Positions 46,738 to 60,700 of a stretch of 64,000 bases of DNA are shown here, piece after piece (positions within the stretch are counted from its first letter, which is position 1; each line of letters starts with the position of its first letter). The notes under the pieces were generated by a model that saw nothing but the letters and a program-made list of their open reading frames with translations, was not told where the DNA came from and ran no database searches. The position numbers were made by a program, and so were the translations under genes. Source of the stretch: Formicarius rufipectus (lineage: Eukaryota > Chordata > Aves > Passeriformes > Formicariidae); NCBI GenBank assembly GCA_013399695.1, contig VXAU01002299.1, forward strand, positions 1 through 64,000, read 5' to 3'.

Positions 46738-46985
46738 AGAATCACAGGATGGTTTGGGTTGGAAAAGACCTTCAAGACCACCTCATTCTAGCCCTGCCAT
46801 GGGCAGGGACACATTCCACCACCCCAGGATGGCTCCAAACCCTGTCTAGCCTGATCTTGGACACTTCCAGGGGTGGGGCAGCCACAGCTTCTTTGCCCAA
46901 CCTGTGCCAGGGCTGCCCACCCGCACAGGGAAGGATTTCTCCCTAATATCTGATCTAAACCTATTCTCTGTCAGTTGTTCAGGAG
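46738..46985 (-). mobile_element. CR1 LINE fragment, 3' end (minus strand)
   Basis: Starts 'AGAATCACAGGATGGTTTGG' and runs through 'CCATGGGCAGGGACACATTC', 'GGGGCAGCCACAGCTTCTTT' and 'GAAGGATTTCTCCCTAATAT' to 'CTATTCTCTGTCAG'. About 250 bp, 5'-truncated. Confidence 0.93.
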
Positions 46986-49900
46986 GCTGTTGTAATGGAC
47001 AGTACCAAAAACCCTACTAAAATCATACCCTAAAATATATATAATAACAAAGAAATTCACGTAAGCTAAAAGTAAGTGAAAAATAATTAAGAAATCATAA
47101 AAATTTTATTTTGACTTCTGGGTATTATAAATATGGTTTTTGCTTCTTTTCCCAAGCTATTTTTTCCAAATATGCTTTTCCAATTTTGTTTTTATGTCAT
47201 CCATATGAAAAAAAAGTCTTTGGATTGGTTCTTTAATGCATTTGCAGTTAACTGGTGAACATTTCAAAATATTGGCTGTTTTTAGGCTTGTTTCACTGTC
47301 AGCCCTTGTGAAGGTAGTCCACAGGCAGCCGGTACTACCAAGCAGATGGAGTACAGAAAATACTGTAAGACTAAATGGGCAAGAACTGACAGCTCTTGCA
47401 ACTCACTGAGCCATTTAGGATGAGCAATGACTCAGAGCTGGAGTCCTACTGAGAAAGATCAATAGTGAATGCATTATCATAGTTATTTCCAATGACAGGA
47501 ATAATAATGCAGTATTTATTTCTGGTACAAGGTTGTTTCAAGCATCATTTTTTCCCCTCTCATGATTTGGGATGTACTTCATTCTAGGGCAATATAGAGA
47601 TATCTCACTGTGCTCAATACTATGACTCCACTCAATCTAGCTGTTAAATACATTTTTTTCACATTATGTTGGTTAATTAAACTTTCTGTGAAGATTGTGG
47701 TAATTGAGTGTAAGGCTCCCATTAACGGCAGTGAGACTGCAAGACAGTAATGTAGCCTTCCATGGTTTTATCATTTCTCTCTCTGAAAAAAAAAAAAAAT
47801 AAAAAAATAGGAGATTAAGCAAACAACTAGCCTGCAGCTTTATGTCAGTTGAAACACAGGCGGAAAAAAAGCCAACAAGAGGAAGGAAACATTTCTCCAA
47901 ACGTAGGAAAGAAACCTCACAGAGAATAAATCTAGGAATAGTTCAAATGTTCCTGAAAGGAAGAATTCTTCTTCCTTTAGCCTCTAAGGGCTTTAATCTG
48001 TTGACTTTCGGTAAACTGATTAAATTCTAAACCTCTTAGACACATTGACACCTTTTTTCCCTGTTTCCCAGTAATCCAGCCTGAGCATCCCATGCAAAAA
48101 TGTGATTTCTCAGCCATTTCCTTATTTTCTATATGGAAAAACTCTTCAAAATAATTATATTAAAGGTTGTAAGAGATGAAATTAAAATCTCACCCAGAAT
48201 TAAAACCGAGGGCATTCTAGCTCCTAGTTCTGTAATTCTGTATTTATTTATGTTCTTCTGAAATAAAGCACCCCAATATAAATACCTGGAAGAACACTTT
48301 GCCTTTTAAAGTTCAACTTCAGTAAAATACTCTACACCCTCTAATATTTAAGACCTTAATGGATTCTTTACATTCTTTCTTTTTTTTTTTTCTTTTTTTT
48401 TTCAGTAAACTTCAAGATACAACTTTGTTTTGACGTGTTTATTGTCAATTGTCTGGATGTGTTTGTCACTATGTGTCAATCCCTTGTCACATGGGTGTAA
48501 TTTCTTTTGCAGCTTATCTTCAATTCCTTAGGAATTGTTTCGTCCCATAAATTGGGGACTACTTTTAGAGCTAAAGACATATATACATAGTAAATAGAAT
48601 TTAAAATATTACTGAAGAAGAAGCTCTGTTTATACCCCTGCTTCTTCATCCATCTGGTTTAATGGTGTGATCACAGAGGATTTTCAAAGTCTGTGAACTA
48701 AAAGAGGATAAAAACCAACATTTTTTAAATGCTTCTCAGTTTGTTTTCTCAACCACTTATCTCTAATTTTTTCTACTTTTCTACTGATTCCTTTAAGTGG
48801 AAGCTTCTTGGTTTAACGAACAGTAAATAAACTGGTTTAAATTTGGTGGTCCTTGTAATTGCTTGAATCAAAACCATGAGAACATGTTGGCTATCATAAA
48901 TTTTTAAGCTTTGGTCAGATTAGAAACCCTCCCAGTGTTACTTACACATTGGGTGGATAGGAGAAGGAACTAAAAATAGAACTGATAATTTCCAATTTAA
49001 TCGATGAATATATGTTGAACCAGGTGGACAGAGATCAACATCCAGGACAAAAGTAATTTACTAGTTAAGGGAAATCTTGGAAATCTCAAGGATTTATGTT
49101 TTAGAACCAACAGGTATTTAGGGAAAAGGAATTGTGAGCACATGCTTAGAAAGTACAAAATGGATTTCCTGGTTCCTGAGTTTTCCTTGAAAATGTGCCA
49201 AGTGTTTTACAAGCATTCTGAGAAGCAGAATCTAAATTTATTATTTTGCAGAGGACTAATTTTATAATTTTTCATGGAAAATACTCTCCATCTGAAGGCA
49301 TAGTTATGAATAAAAAAACCTCTAGAGCAGGAAAACAAGGTAGCATGTAGCTAAGAAGACATCAAGTACCTCGAATAGCCCATTCTTCACACCTAACTGC
49401 CTTAAGCTTCTGTTTGCTTGAATAGAAATGCTGAGAGGACTCAGGACTACCAGAAACTGCTTTTGTCCCTGATCTCATCATCCACAATATTCATCCTCTG
49501 AGTACTGAGCACTTTCTGCCTCAATTTCCCTGGCCAGAGACTTCAGGAAATTCCCTAATCTTATGTGTCCCAGAAAGTCACTGAAGACTTTCAGAGAGAA
49601 ATGACTTTCAGGAAAATGTTGTTATTAGCTTTCTTAACTTAAACCACACAAATATTAACATCTATAGGAACACAGAGAGTGTCATATAAACTTCAGTGGT
49701 TACTTTTTGAAAATAAGGAATACTTAAGTATTTCCCTGTTTGCCAACTACTCTGTTATTCCAGAAGGCCATATCCAGATGCCTGTTCTGCATGGAAGCAA
49801 GCCATGAATTTTGAAGCATGATACTCAGTCTTATTTACATAACTCTTCAATAAACAATTTCCAACAGTTCAAAGCAATTGCTAATTAATTTGGTGACTTC

Positions 49901-52152
49901 TGAGTATAACTGGATGAATAGCAACACCAGAAAAAATAATTTCTGAGAGTGAGTCGTGGCACGTATTCAAGAAGGTGTATGAAGACTGCAGTCCTGATGT
50001 GCTTTTTGTGCCAAATAAGACAGAATTTTCTAATCTGCTACACTTGTTCTTCACTTTGCATCTATTTATCTACTTCATATAAGATACATATGTATTATAT
50101 ATGTGTGTGTATAAATTTATATAATCAACAGAAGAAAAAAACACCAAAAGTACAAAACCTGCTGAAAAATGTTTATTATGAGCTATGTACTAGTCATATA
50201 TAAAGTGAATTTTATTCCCCTTTAATCTTTGGGGATTAAAGGATGTTTGGGTTTTTTTATTATGCCTTTACTTTTAGGTTACCCAGTGATTTTAGGCTGT
50301 TCCACTCATTTGTCCAACAGCCCAGTTATTTCTACTATGGTACGACAGATGGCTATAGCTCAGAATTTCCTTAGTGAAGAAAAAGGAAGCCACAATAAAC
50401 CCCTATATAAGCAATACAGGAAAATTTAATTAATTACATATATTTTATTACAGCATACTGAAGACCAGGTCACCATCTTCTTGAAAACAGTAAAGCTGTT
50501 CTGGCCATAGGGAGACAATCTGAATGATTCTAATCCTTTTTACTTCAAATCATTTAAAGTAAGTGCATGAAATTAAAGTGAGACGTGAAATTCCAATATA
50601 AGACAAATATATATATTTTCAGTATTTCCTTTTGATCCTGTTGAAAGAAGTAGAGCCTTTGAAATAAGTCAGCACCTGTGGCATGGTGTACCACTGCATC
50701 GTGCTCTGTTACTGTAAAGCAAAGATACACAAGCAAAGATTTAAAAAGGAAGGGGACGCCTTTATTTAGAAAACACATTTCAGGCACAATAAACTTTGGA
50801 CTCAACACCTGAAACTCTAAGAAATATAATCATTTCCCTAGTATCTGTCAGGTGAAAAGATAAAAAAATAGGAACAAAATGAAAAATGTCTTTCTCTACC
50901 CCTCACACTCCACCTGAGTCCGTTTGGAGACCTACACTTACTTTGCAATTAATTCCTCAGAGAGGCTTCTCAAAACTTACAGCTTATTTCTGAAGTAATT
51001 CTGCAAAGTGACCAAGTGCCCCCAGTTTTAATGGACTGTGTCAGCCTTGCAGGGATTGTTACTGGAACATTAACTCGTCCTTTTTAAAGCCACAAGCTAG
51101 AAAGGCACAGCATTTGCTGACTTTCTGAAAGAAGACCATCTAAAGAATGTTTTTCCATAACCCAAACCCCAGCATTCAGGTCACACAAGGAAATTTTACA
51201 GGCAGATTCAAATAGAACAAAGAGTAAAGATGTTTATAGGCAAAAGGAAACCCATTTTTTAACAACTATTTTTTTTAAGGTTTTTTTTTTTTTTTTTAGG
51301 ACTTACTAATTTTTGTACTGAAATGAGGTTCCCACATGAATCAAATGTCTAATGTGCTGGTTACTGTGCTGTACAAGAAAACAACATGTCATCATTTTAC
51401 CCAAAATCACAATAAGGGTTTTGGCCGGAAACTTCTTGTTGCACTGAAAAAAAAAATAAAAAAGTAGATCAGGGAAACAGAAGTTTAAAAGTAAAATATT
51501 GGAGTGACATATCAATGGAAAGAATTACAGAAAATTTAATTCCTGCTATAGATATGAAATCAAAGTCAGCAAATGAGGTGCATTTCTCTCATTTCCTAGA
51601 AGATAAAGACACAAATTTTGACAGTCATTATGTCGAGTATAATTTCCACATGAATAGTCCAAAAACGTTTTTAGCCAACTTATCACTTGGTAACTCTACA
51701 GAGTTCTGAATATATGCCTCACTATCCAATTAAAGAATCAAGATAATCCAAGCAAGAGATAATCTGCAGCATTTCATAACTTTACAGACTTATGGGGTTT
51801 TAGAACAATTTAGCTTTACGTACATGAAAAAGAGAAAAGCTGCTGTTCTGTGCTCATAACGTGCTGAAGTTATAAGAGGCCTTCATATTAAATGAGCCAG
51901 AAGAGATTAAAGTCAATCAGAACCCTTTAATGTTCAATTGTGTCATCTAGATGTTTTGTACAACATCACTGAATAAAGCGGATGGAGAGGAAATAAAAAT
52001 AAAGTTTTGCAGACTGATGTTTCTACCACAATATGCAGATAAAACAAGTTGCTACACCCCTCCAGACTGAACTAATGTTTAGTGAAAGTATGCAATATTA
52101 TATAAAATATATCAGACACTCAGAGTAAATGGGAGTCAGGAGTAAGCTGAGA
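46986..52152. other. Long unique AT-rich noncoding stretch
   Basis: About 5 kb without a transposon I can recognise. Small items: poly(A)13 near 47786, a poly(T)-rich run at 48379-48403, a 17-bp palindrome at 48521-48537 (CAATTCCT-T-AGGAATTG), and TA/TG dinucleotide runs near 50086-50120. Frames stay under 85 codons. Confidence 0.5.
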
Positions 52153-52202
52153 GAAAAAAAAAAAAAAAAGAGAAAGGAAAAAAAAAGGAGGGAAGAGTAA
52201 AG
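52153..52202 (+). repeat. A-rich polypurine tract
   Basis: A15-type run followed by GAGAAAGGAAAAAAAAAGGAGGG-like purine sequence over about 50 bp. Confidence 0.8.
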
Positions 52203-52406
52203 CAGGAAATTCTTCTAATGCACAAATCTAATAAGGAGGAAAGGACATTTCTGTTATTGTTATTTATCAGGAAAATGAAGTTAAAGGAAGTATGGGAAAA
52301 GTTGGAGATCATGGAGAGGCTTAAGATAAAAAAGAGTAATCCTGTTGAAAAATCAGAAGGAATGGCTTTTCACACACTGAATATGGAAAACATTTAGAAT
52401 TTTTTA
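52203..52406. other. Short A/G-rich unique stretch
   Basis: Nothing recognised between the polypurine and C/A-rich tracts. Confidence 0.5.
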
Positions 52407-52512
52407 AAAGAAAAAAAAAAACAAAACAAAAAAAACCCACAACAACAAACAAAAAACAAACCCACCCAAACAAAACAAAAACCATAAAACCAAACCAAAT
52501 GAAAAAAAAAAA
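52407..52512 (+). repeat. C/A-rich strand-asymmetric tract
   Basis: About 105 bp of A and C on the plus strand (AAAAACCCAC, CCCACCCAAAC, AAACCAAACC). Confidence 0.88.
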
Positions 52513-54197
52513 TAATCAAATGAGTTGTGCAGAAATGCAAAAGATATTCTTATCTAGGCGGAAATATTCTGGAGAAAGGTTTGAATGGGTGCCGGGCTCA
52601 GTTCAGCAGATCAGATATAAGGCAATTGAGAAATTGGTAAAACAAAAACTGTTTCATCACCACAGGTTTGATGTCGAGGCCCTACAATTGCAAATTTTCC
52701 AGCATCCATCATCCAACTATCCAATATACAGAGGTCTGAGGAACTGTGACAGAAACTGCTCTGCAATTCCCACTCATGATTAATGTTTGAATAGAGAATT
52801 CATGTGGGGAATGCCTTTCCCCTTTCGCAGGGTAACTCTTTCTCTCTTTCCACTTTGATTTTGCCATCAACACTCTTTTTTTAGCTTGTTAATTGTCAGC
52901 CCAATAGTTCCATTTGCTCTTTAATAAACTGGTTCATAAGTGTGGTAACCAAAAATAGTGGCTTAAATAAACCCTAAGCACAGCACCCTGTGCCTGTATC
53001 ATACATCATGAGGGGAAACTTCTCCAAGAGTTTGGTACCATTAATTCTCTTGATATCGAAGACTGAAATAAGTGGTCTGTTGCCTTTTTAATAATGGTGA
53101 GATTTTAAAGTTTTAACTTTCGTGGTGATTCCTCAAGTTAAGTAAAATCTTCACAATAATCACATTAAAAGTATTCAGACAAGCACTAATTTTCACTTGG
53201 CTTAATTAATACAAATTCAGACACCAAAAACATGACATCCCATTCTCTCTGAACACAACATATAAATAAGCTAATTAAAAAATTAATTAAACTTAATTTT
53301 CAGCAGGCAAAGTCTCTTTCCTGCATGAGGAATCTCAGAGAAGCAAGATGGGAAATGAAACCCGTTATACAATGCATTTTTAAGTGCAAGTTTTAATGCT
53401 TATGTGTTTGTCCCTGATTTTAATGTTTTTAAATTTGTTGAGTTCTTTCCTGGCAATGAGAAAAGAAAAAGCAGAGTGAAATCAGACTGCAATAAATTTG
53501 AAAATAAAAGTTCTAGCCAAATATATATGTAACTCTTTAAGGTAAAACATAAGCTGTATTTCTGAACTCATACAAGAAATACATGAGAATTAGAATATTT
53601 CATCTTTTATTTTTTTAACAACTCCTCAAACTGAATCTTTCTATTTTCTTAGTTCTCTTCTCCTGTATCTATAGAATAAACGTGGTTTGAGAGTAACATC
53701 AAAAACACAAGTTTAAAAATAGCCCCTCTTTAGGAAAATAGTAATTTATTTCACTACCACCTTTTATTCTCTAATTCGCTGTACAGAAATGCTGTTTATT
53801 TTACCTCCCATGTGCAGCTTCTCATTTATATGTCTCAAATCTTCCTCATTTGGCTTCCACCTGTGCCCTTGTTGCTGTCCCTGGCTGATTTTACAGCCAA
53901 GTTGTAACATTTGTGCATGTTCCAAATTGTCCCTCACCTTCTACTTCAGTAGAAAAAAAGCACCACCGAACTGAGCCATAAAACCAATGCCCAGAGGGGA
54001 GTCAGTTTGCCCATGGAATGAAGTTCTGATTTAGGGACTATATCCCACAGCAGTAAAGTGCTTTACTTAGTACACAGTTGAGCTCTGTCCAGATAACTTT
54101 AGTATTTTTACAGCCTGACATGGGAACAGACAGAATCCCTCCTAAACCACAAGGCAAAAAGTGAGATGAAGTACGGAGGGATTCCCTCACAGACTGC
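52513..54197. other. Unique noncoding stretch
   Basis: The 94-codon plus frame at 52499-52783 begins within the C/A-rich tract and matches no family I know. The rest has no recognisable feature. Confidence 0.45.
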
Positions 54198-54338
54198 AAA
54201 TATATTATATATATAATGTATATATTATTATAATATATATTTTATACATATTATATATAGTATATATATATAAAATATATTATATTTTATATATTAATGT
54301 ATTAAATTAATATTATATATATGTATGTATATAATTAA
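54198..54338. repeat. TA-rich low-complexity stretch
   Basis: About 140 bp made almost wholly of TA, TATTA and ATATAT words, self-complementary and likely to fold. Confidence 0.9.
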
Positions 54339-55715
54339 CTTATTCTAAAATACTGATTCTGCTGAATAGTTTTACAGGTAAAAAAATACAATGATTAACT
54401 AATAAAAAAAAAATTTAGTGATTTTTATATTTTGAGTTACAAAATCCAGAGAAATCTTCACATTGACACCAGTTTATTTTTCAAGTTATGTAATATTCAT
54501 ATGTAAAGAAGTCCAGTTTCCTGAAGAAAATTCCTACTATCTGATTTCAACAATATACAATTTATAAGCAGTGAGCATTATTATTAAAAAAAATACCAAT
54601 AGATACTCGGACAACTTGGACTTTGCACAGAGAAAGAAGTGGTTTTTTCATTGGGTATTATATTGGATACATAAAGAATATTTAAATGTTCCTTTTTCAG
54701 TTTTTACAGACTTGTTTTTACTGCTTTTTATCACACAAGACTTTGTGACTGCCTTTTGGCCCCTGCTCAATGTGCTAATATTGAAAATCACAATTTTCAT
54801 TAGCAGGCTAAAAGTCAGGAAAAAGGACTTCTGAATATTTGCAATGTCTATTAATGTGAAGTGTTTTGACTAATTTTAAATGTTAATACATGACAAGCCT
54901 ATAAATCCTGCAAATCCAGCTGTGCTCCCTGCTACAGCAGCTATGGTGACCTGATCAAAATCACTGCACAAAAGGTACAATTAGATCATAATTGTGCATG
55001 TTAGTTGTAAAAATATTTAAAATGTGATTATTTTCTCCCATTTCATGAAAGCCACAAAGTTTATCTACTCTAAGAACACAACAGGGCAAGTTAAATGGAT
55101 GCATTGACACTGCTGGTTAATAGCAGAGATGTTTATGATTAACTACAGTGCTAAAAAGCATTACACATGCACACAAATAAGCAGGTTCTTGCCCCAAAAT
55201 ACATTGCATGGATTGAACAGTAGACACAGTCCTGGGTGTGTCTAATCTTTTAGTTCCTAACAAACAATATAAATAAATTTTCTAAAGGTTGCAATAGCTC
55301 TGATATAATCTAACACTGTCTTGATCACTCGCAGTGGGACACACACTTTGATAACACTTAACTCTAATATGCTTCATATGAGTGAAATTGCTTTTCAATA
55401 TCACAAAGCCTAAATTCTTGTTCCCTGATACAGAGAACTATTAGTCTTTGGGATTTCTTGACTCTGCAAATTATTTGCATTAGTTCACATGTAAAACGCA
55501 TGTTCCACTTTTTATTCACTTCTGGTGTTGGGATCTGAAAAATTAAAAAGAGAAAAGTTACTTCAACCATTCCCTATCATATCAGACACATTTTCAACTT
55601 TCTAGATCATTCTCTTTGATCACAGTCCTTGTAGGGAAATAAATATTGAAAACGGCTGTATGCTGGGAAAAACTTCATTACGAGGAATGTCAGCTTCGGA
55701 ATGTTTTGTGCAGAA
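54339..55715. other. Unique AT-rich stretch with an exon-like segment
   Basis: On the minus strand, 55364-55534 follows a strong acceptor-like pyrimidine tract plus CAG and stays open for 56 codons to a TAG. No homology recognised. A second, more complex patch lies at 54890-54990. Confidence 0.4.
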
Positions 55716-55717
55716 TC

Positions 55718-55852
55718 TTTGGAATCTCTGTCCTTGAAAACAACCAGAACTCAACAGCACAAGTCTCCAAACAATCTGCTCTTAGATGAAAGGGCTCTGA
55801 GAAGCCGATGACCTACAGGATCTCCAGTCCTTCCATCACAAATTATTCTATA
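55718..55852 (+). mobile_element. Old CR1 LINE fragment, 3' end (plus strand)
   Basis: Words 'TGGAATCTCTGTCCTTGAAA', 'CAGAACTCAACAGCACAAG', 'CAATCTGCTCTTAGATGA' and 'AAATTATTCTATAATTCCAT' follow the order of a CR1 3' end with many substitutions. Only about 135 bp. Confidence 0.68.
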
Positions 55853-57729
55853 ATTCCATGATCACAATTTGGTTTTATTTATTGGGGGCATTTTTTCTGC
55901 CTCTGACATTTCAGATATAAAATCTCCCAAGTTTCCTGAAATTAACTCATTTGAAGTCACTATTTTGTAATAACATATTTACTAAGATATTGCTATTAGG
56001 GACTTCATTCTCCAACAAAATTTCCTGGTGATGTCAACGACATCATAAAAGAAAATTATGGTCAACAACTAATAAAATCTGGAGTTTCTGTAATGGCTGA
56101 GATCAATCATTTGTAAAGCCAATACCTCAACATCTTTTCCAATGGAAATAAAAACACACACTTAACTTTCATAACTTCCATAGAGAAAAAAAATTTGACA
56201 TACTCTATCATTTCTTAGAAGTTCTGGGAATGGAAAAAAAAACTTCAGGCACTGTTTGGCAGGAATAATGTCATTAAATCCAGAAAAATACAAGTTATGA
56301 ATAGGGTTGAGTAATCTCTGTGAAAGAGGTATTAATGGAATCTATAGTAAGAACAAAGACCAGACACAAGGAACTGAAATAATGCAATATAGAAAAAAAA
56401 TATCAGTCAGTTTGATATCAATTTCAGATATTCCAAATGATATAAGGAAAATATATCATTTGAAAGTGATCAACAGGATCAATCATAATTGCCATGCCAA
56501 TGTGATACTCTTATAAGGAAATGTAGGATATTTAAAGTATACACAATATATTATGATAATTTCTAATATAGTACCTTTAAAAGAATTTGTATATCATCAA
56601 AGTTGTTGATCATCATTTCTGTGAGAAAAGAAATACTAACCAAGGCAAATTACTCAAATAACTGTCACATGTCATTTTCAACATCTATTTAGTCTTTCTC
56701 TTTACTATTATTTTCAGAACATTTAATAACCATGTCAAAAAAAAAAAAAAAGCAAGGTAAGACGTGTTGCAATTTTTTCATTTTTTTTAGATAACTTTGA
56801 ATTTTTACTTTGTTTTTCTACTTCTCATATTTCTAAACTAAGTAGAAGAGCATTTTATGATGCTGAAATTACATCTGGCAGGAAATGCAGCAGAAACATG
56901 TTTTTGTTTTATTGAGAAAAAAAAAATTGGTATCACTCTTGTTTTCTTGGTCTTACATTGTTGTCCTAAGAAGTTTCCTGATTTTTTTAAAAAGTCATAG
57001 ATATGTTATTTTATGCTTGCAAAGGAATTATCTCACAGCCCCATGTACAGGACACAAGGAAGGCCAAACAAAATGAAATCCAAATTAGCTTCTGACAGCT
57101 CACTTTACCCTCTGTGCATTAACCCAGAATGCATATTATTTCATTCTACATATATATTTATTTTCATGATGTCTATCTCATATATCCCCTTCCTAACCAA
57201 CTCCACTCTAAAAAACTGGCAAACAAGATTTTAAAAAATGTACCTCTGATAGTCCTTTAAAGACCTATTATCTCTTTCACTGATATCTTTCCACTTACGT
57301 CACTCATACATTTCTTCTCATTCAAGATAAATCGTAGTAAAATTTTCTTTACAGTCATGCATGTAAAGAACATAAAAGATACATTTAAATCATAAAAGTA
57401 TAGACAGACTTACTGGTATTTTATGTAGTTTTTTTCCCGTTTCAAATATTTATATATTTAAGTGGGGGAAAAAAAAAAAAAAAAAAGACTTTCTGAAGTA
57501 TTTCCTAGAAAAGCACATCTGGAAGTGTCTGCACACAGGGCTTGGCTGCTGCCTGAGAGTTCTAAGACAATTAGACACAAGACACTTCTGAGGCCAGAGT
57601 CACTTGAGTTAAGCAGCTGTTGGCTAATGAGCTGTGAATCCTTCATAATGATGTAATTTTTATTTGATAGAAAAATAATGGTGGATTTATTTAACCTGCA
57701 CCTGTAATTAGGAGTATTTTGTTTCTCAG
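55853..57729. other. Unique AT-rich noncoding stretch
   Basis: Includes poly(A) runs near 56739 and 57469-57486. No gene or transposon recognised. Confidence 0.5.
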
Positions 57730-57791
57730 TGGGTTGGGGTTTTTTTGGGAGGTTTTTTTTTTTTTGTTTGTTTTTGTTTTTGTTTTTTTTT
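57730..57791 (+). repeat. G/T-rich strand-asymmetric tract
   Basis: About 60 bp of G and T on the plus strand (GGGTTGGGGTTTTTTTGGGAGG, then TTTGTTTG and T runs). The 132-codon minus frame crossing it is Lys/Asn-rich because of composition. Confidence 0.82.
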
Positions 57792-60700
57792 ATCAGCCAA
57801 GTACTTTCGTCTGACCTACTTACCAGACATAAGAAATTGCTCTCAAGGGATGGCATTTGTTTTAATAAAGGAGAAAATAGAGTTGACTAAAAGATTGAGT
57901 TTCTCTCCAATAAAAAGTCAGTAGGTTTATCATTATGTAATACTGATTTAGTGTAAATACTCCTCAACAATGAAAAATTAAGACTAAAAAAATGCTGAAA
58001 CTTGGATAGAAATTGAAACAATTAACTCAATTTAAACCATAAGTTCAAAACAAAAATGATCAACTTGAGTATGAGTGTTTCAAATCAAAGCATTTCCTTT
58101 CCCCAGGGAAAATTCTAATTTCATTAAGTGAAATTTGGTGATGAAAAGGATTGGATTTTTTTAAATATCTTGGCTAAGAATATTTCTCCAGGGCATTTAA
58201 ATAAAAAGAAATCTATATCTGTCAGGGCAAATTACATTTTATTTGCTACCTGAATCTATCCAAATATATTTTCCAGCAGTCCAAAACTTTAAAAGCAGAA
58301 ATAAAACAGTTGATCATTTTAAACAAATAAGGTACATAACACAGGAGGTAATAAGTGAAATTAAACTGAAATGTGAACATTTCTAACTTGTTCTATTTCA
58401 AAAGAGTTATTTCAGTATTTCATATTTTAACAGTGTCAGGCACAAGATTGCAGAGGTGAATGATGGAACTCTATGTAACTCTCCTTACCTGATATTCAGA
58501 TAAGGACATATAACTAAAGAGTGGAATATATTTTATTTATTGAAGGAATTTTTTTGGAAGGATTGAGGAAATAGAAGCATTGGTAGGCTGGAAAAGGAAG
58601 GTGGTTTCAGACACACAGAAAGAGCTACAAGTGGATGAACAAACACAGACAGCAAATGAGACAGAAAAAGTGGGAAGCAAGTGACAAGACATTGATGCAT
58701 CATGTGGTATGGCATGCAGGTGAAAAATGTTAATTTTTGTACATCTTTGAAAAATCTTTCTGTATTCTGCCTTGAAACCATGTAAGGCCATGCTTCCACG
58801 TTAATAAAATCATCTTTAGAATTTACAGACGAATAAACAGACAAGTAATTTTAGAAACATCAGTTGTGAAATGTTTTTTCTTCCTCTCCATGACACAGAA
58901 AATATGCACAGATTTGTGCTGGCCGTAGCTCCAGTAAACCTGGGAGCCATAGATTTAAAAAAGAAGGATATTCACAGCAAAAGGTCTGGAAAGTCTTGCT
59001 GACATGAATACAGGTCTTCTGTTTAAGCAGTTCTCTAGAAGGTACAAATTAAATCATGTATATTCTTTTCCATTCTCTCCTGCACATCCAATATTGGCCA
59101 TTCTACACAGCTAGCACAGGGTAAAGAAGGATCTTAAGGTTTAAGTTGCCTGTACGTCTTAAAATACAGAAGTACTTGAATCCTCCAGGCAAAAAGTTGT
59201 TTCTAAGGAGTGCACATTCTAACAGCTTTTAAACTGCTTTCCATAGTTCAGAGCCCCCTGGATTACACTTCAGTTACCATGATCTTATGAAGTTTCAGTT
59301 GCAAAACTGCATTTGTCTTCCTTATACATTTCTAAATTTTCATTACCCTGTGAAGAATAATTAAATCACAGAGCAAGCAAAGCCAACTCAGTGGTGAATG
59401 AAAAGCCAGTGCTGCAAAAATAGAATCAGAAATTGAAACTGAGCAGTTTGGCTTTACCAGCTAATTTACTTAGGTATCACCCTGAGGCATCAACAACATT
59501 TATCACTATTGCTGTAGTCTGGCTGTTTGCACCATCACTAGGAACAGAAGAGTTTATGGAAAGCAAGTTGGGAACTTCAGGGGAATACAAGGTAAATATT
59601 TAAATGAATCAGTACATACACAGAATATCTGCAACTGGGCATCGAGGTGTTGCTTAGAGTCAAACCAGTGCAAATATGAGGTTCTAGGTAAGGAGCCAAG
59701 ATTATTAATGGAATTACTTAAGATGTGGAGCTATCAGGAATTTTTTACATAAAGCCAAGTGCAGTCACATTTCTAAAAGGACTTTGCAAGATAAGACAAA
59801 TACATGCATGAAGCTACAATTTTAGGAAGATTAATGAAGAATTATTAAGGGCAAGAGAAAAGGGTTGGTGGCAGAGATTTGGCAAGAGATTTCGTTTTTC
59901 ATGAGAACACCTTTTAAATGTGTGAAGTATATTTTCCTTAGTTTGTTCCAAGAATCAGCACAATTCCACATGAAAGAAGTTGTGAGCTTTCTCCTCCATC
60001 AGGTGACTAAAGTTAGGATACAGGTTTCATATCTTCTGTGTAGTTACAATGGGAAAGCAAGTGAATCCTCTGTTAATGACTCTGAAATTACTGCATTAGG
60101 TTGTGAAAAATATTTCATAAGGAGTTAGAAAGAAAAGATTCAGAGTTTACTTCCATACATGGAAATCAATACTTTTCCCTCCTACTACTTTCTGATGTTC
60201 AGAAGGTGGATCCAGAGCTTTGGAGAGATTAATATAACAATAAATTTCTCTCTTCATTATTCTATTTCATAGAACTTCACTAAGTGAGGTATTAACATTT
60301 CACTCATCAACATTTCATCATGTTTCAGTTCAGAATACCAAGAGAATTCAACTACTATAATCATGGTTAGATTGGTCTTTACGTACAATCATACAGAGAG
60401 AGCTGTTGGCAACATAAATTGTTCCATTTTGCAGCAATTTTGGTTACAACAGAAATTGCTCCAAATCCAGAAAAATCTATGAGAGAGTTTTAATATTAAT
60501 TTTTAAAATTAGCAACGCATAACAAGTATTTCTGTAGTATTTGTTGTTGCTTAAATGTTCAAATCTAATTTTTGAACAGGCTAGCAAGGCTCACATCTCA
60601 AAATTTAGGGGCTGGGAACAACTAGCTAAAACTATTTAGCCACTCTATTACTGCCACAATTCACTGAATAGCAAACTACATAACGAACCCATTGCATAAG

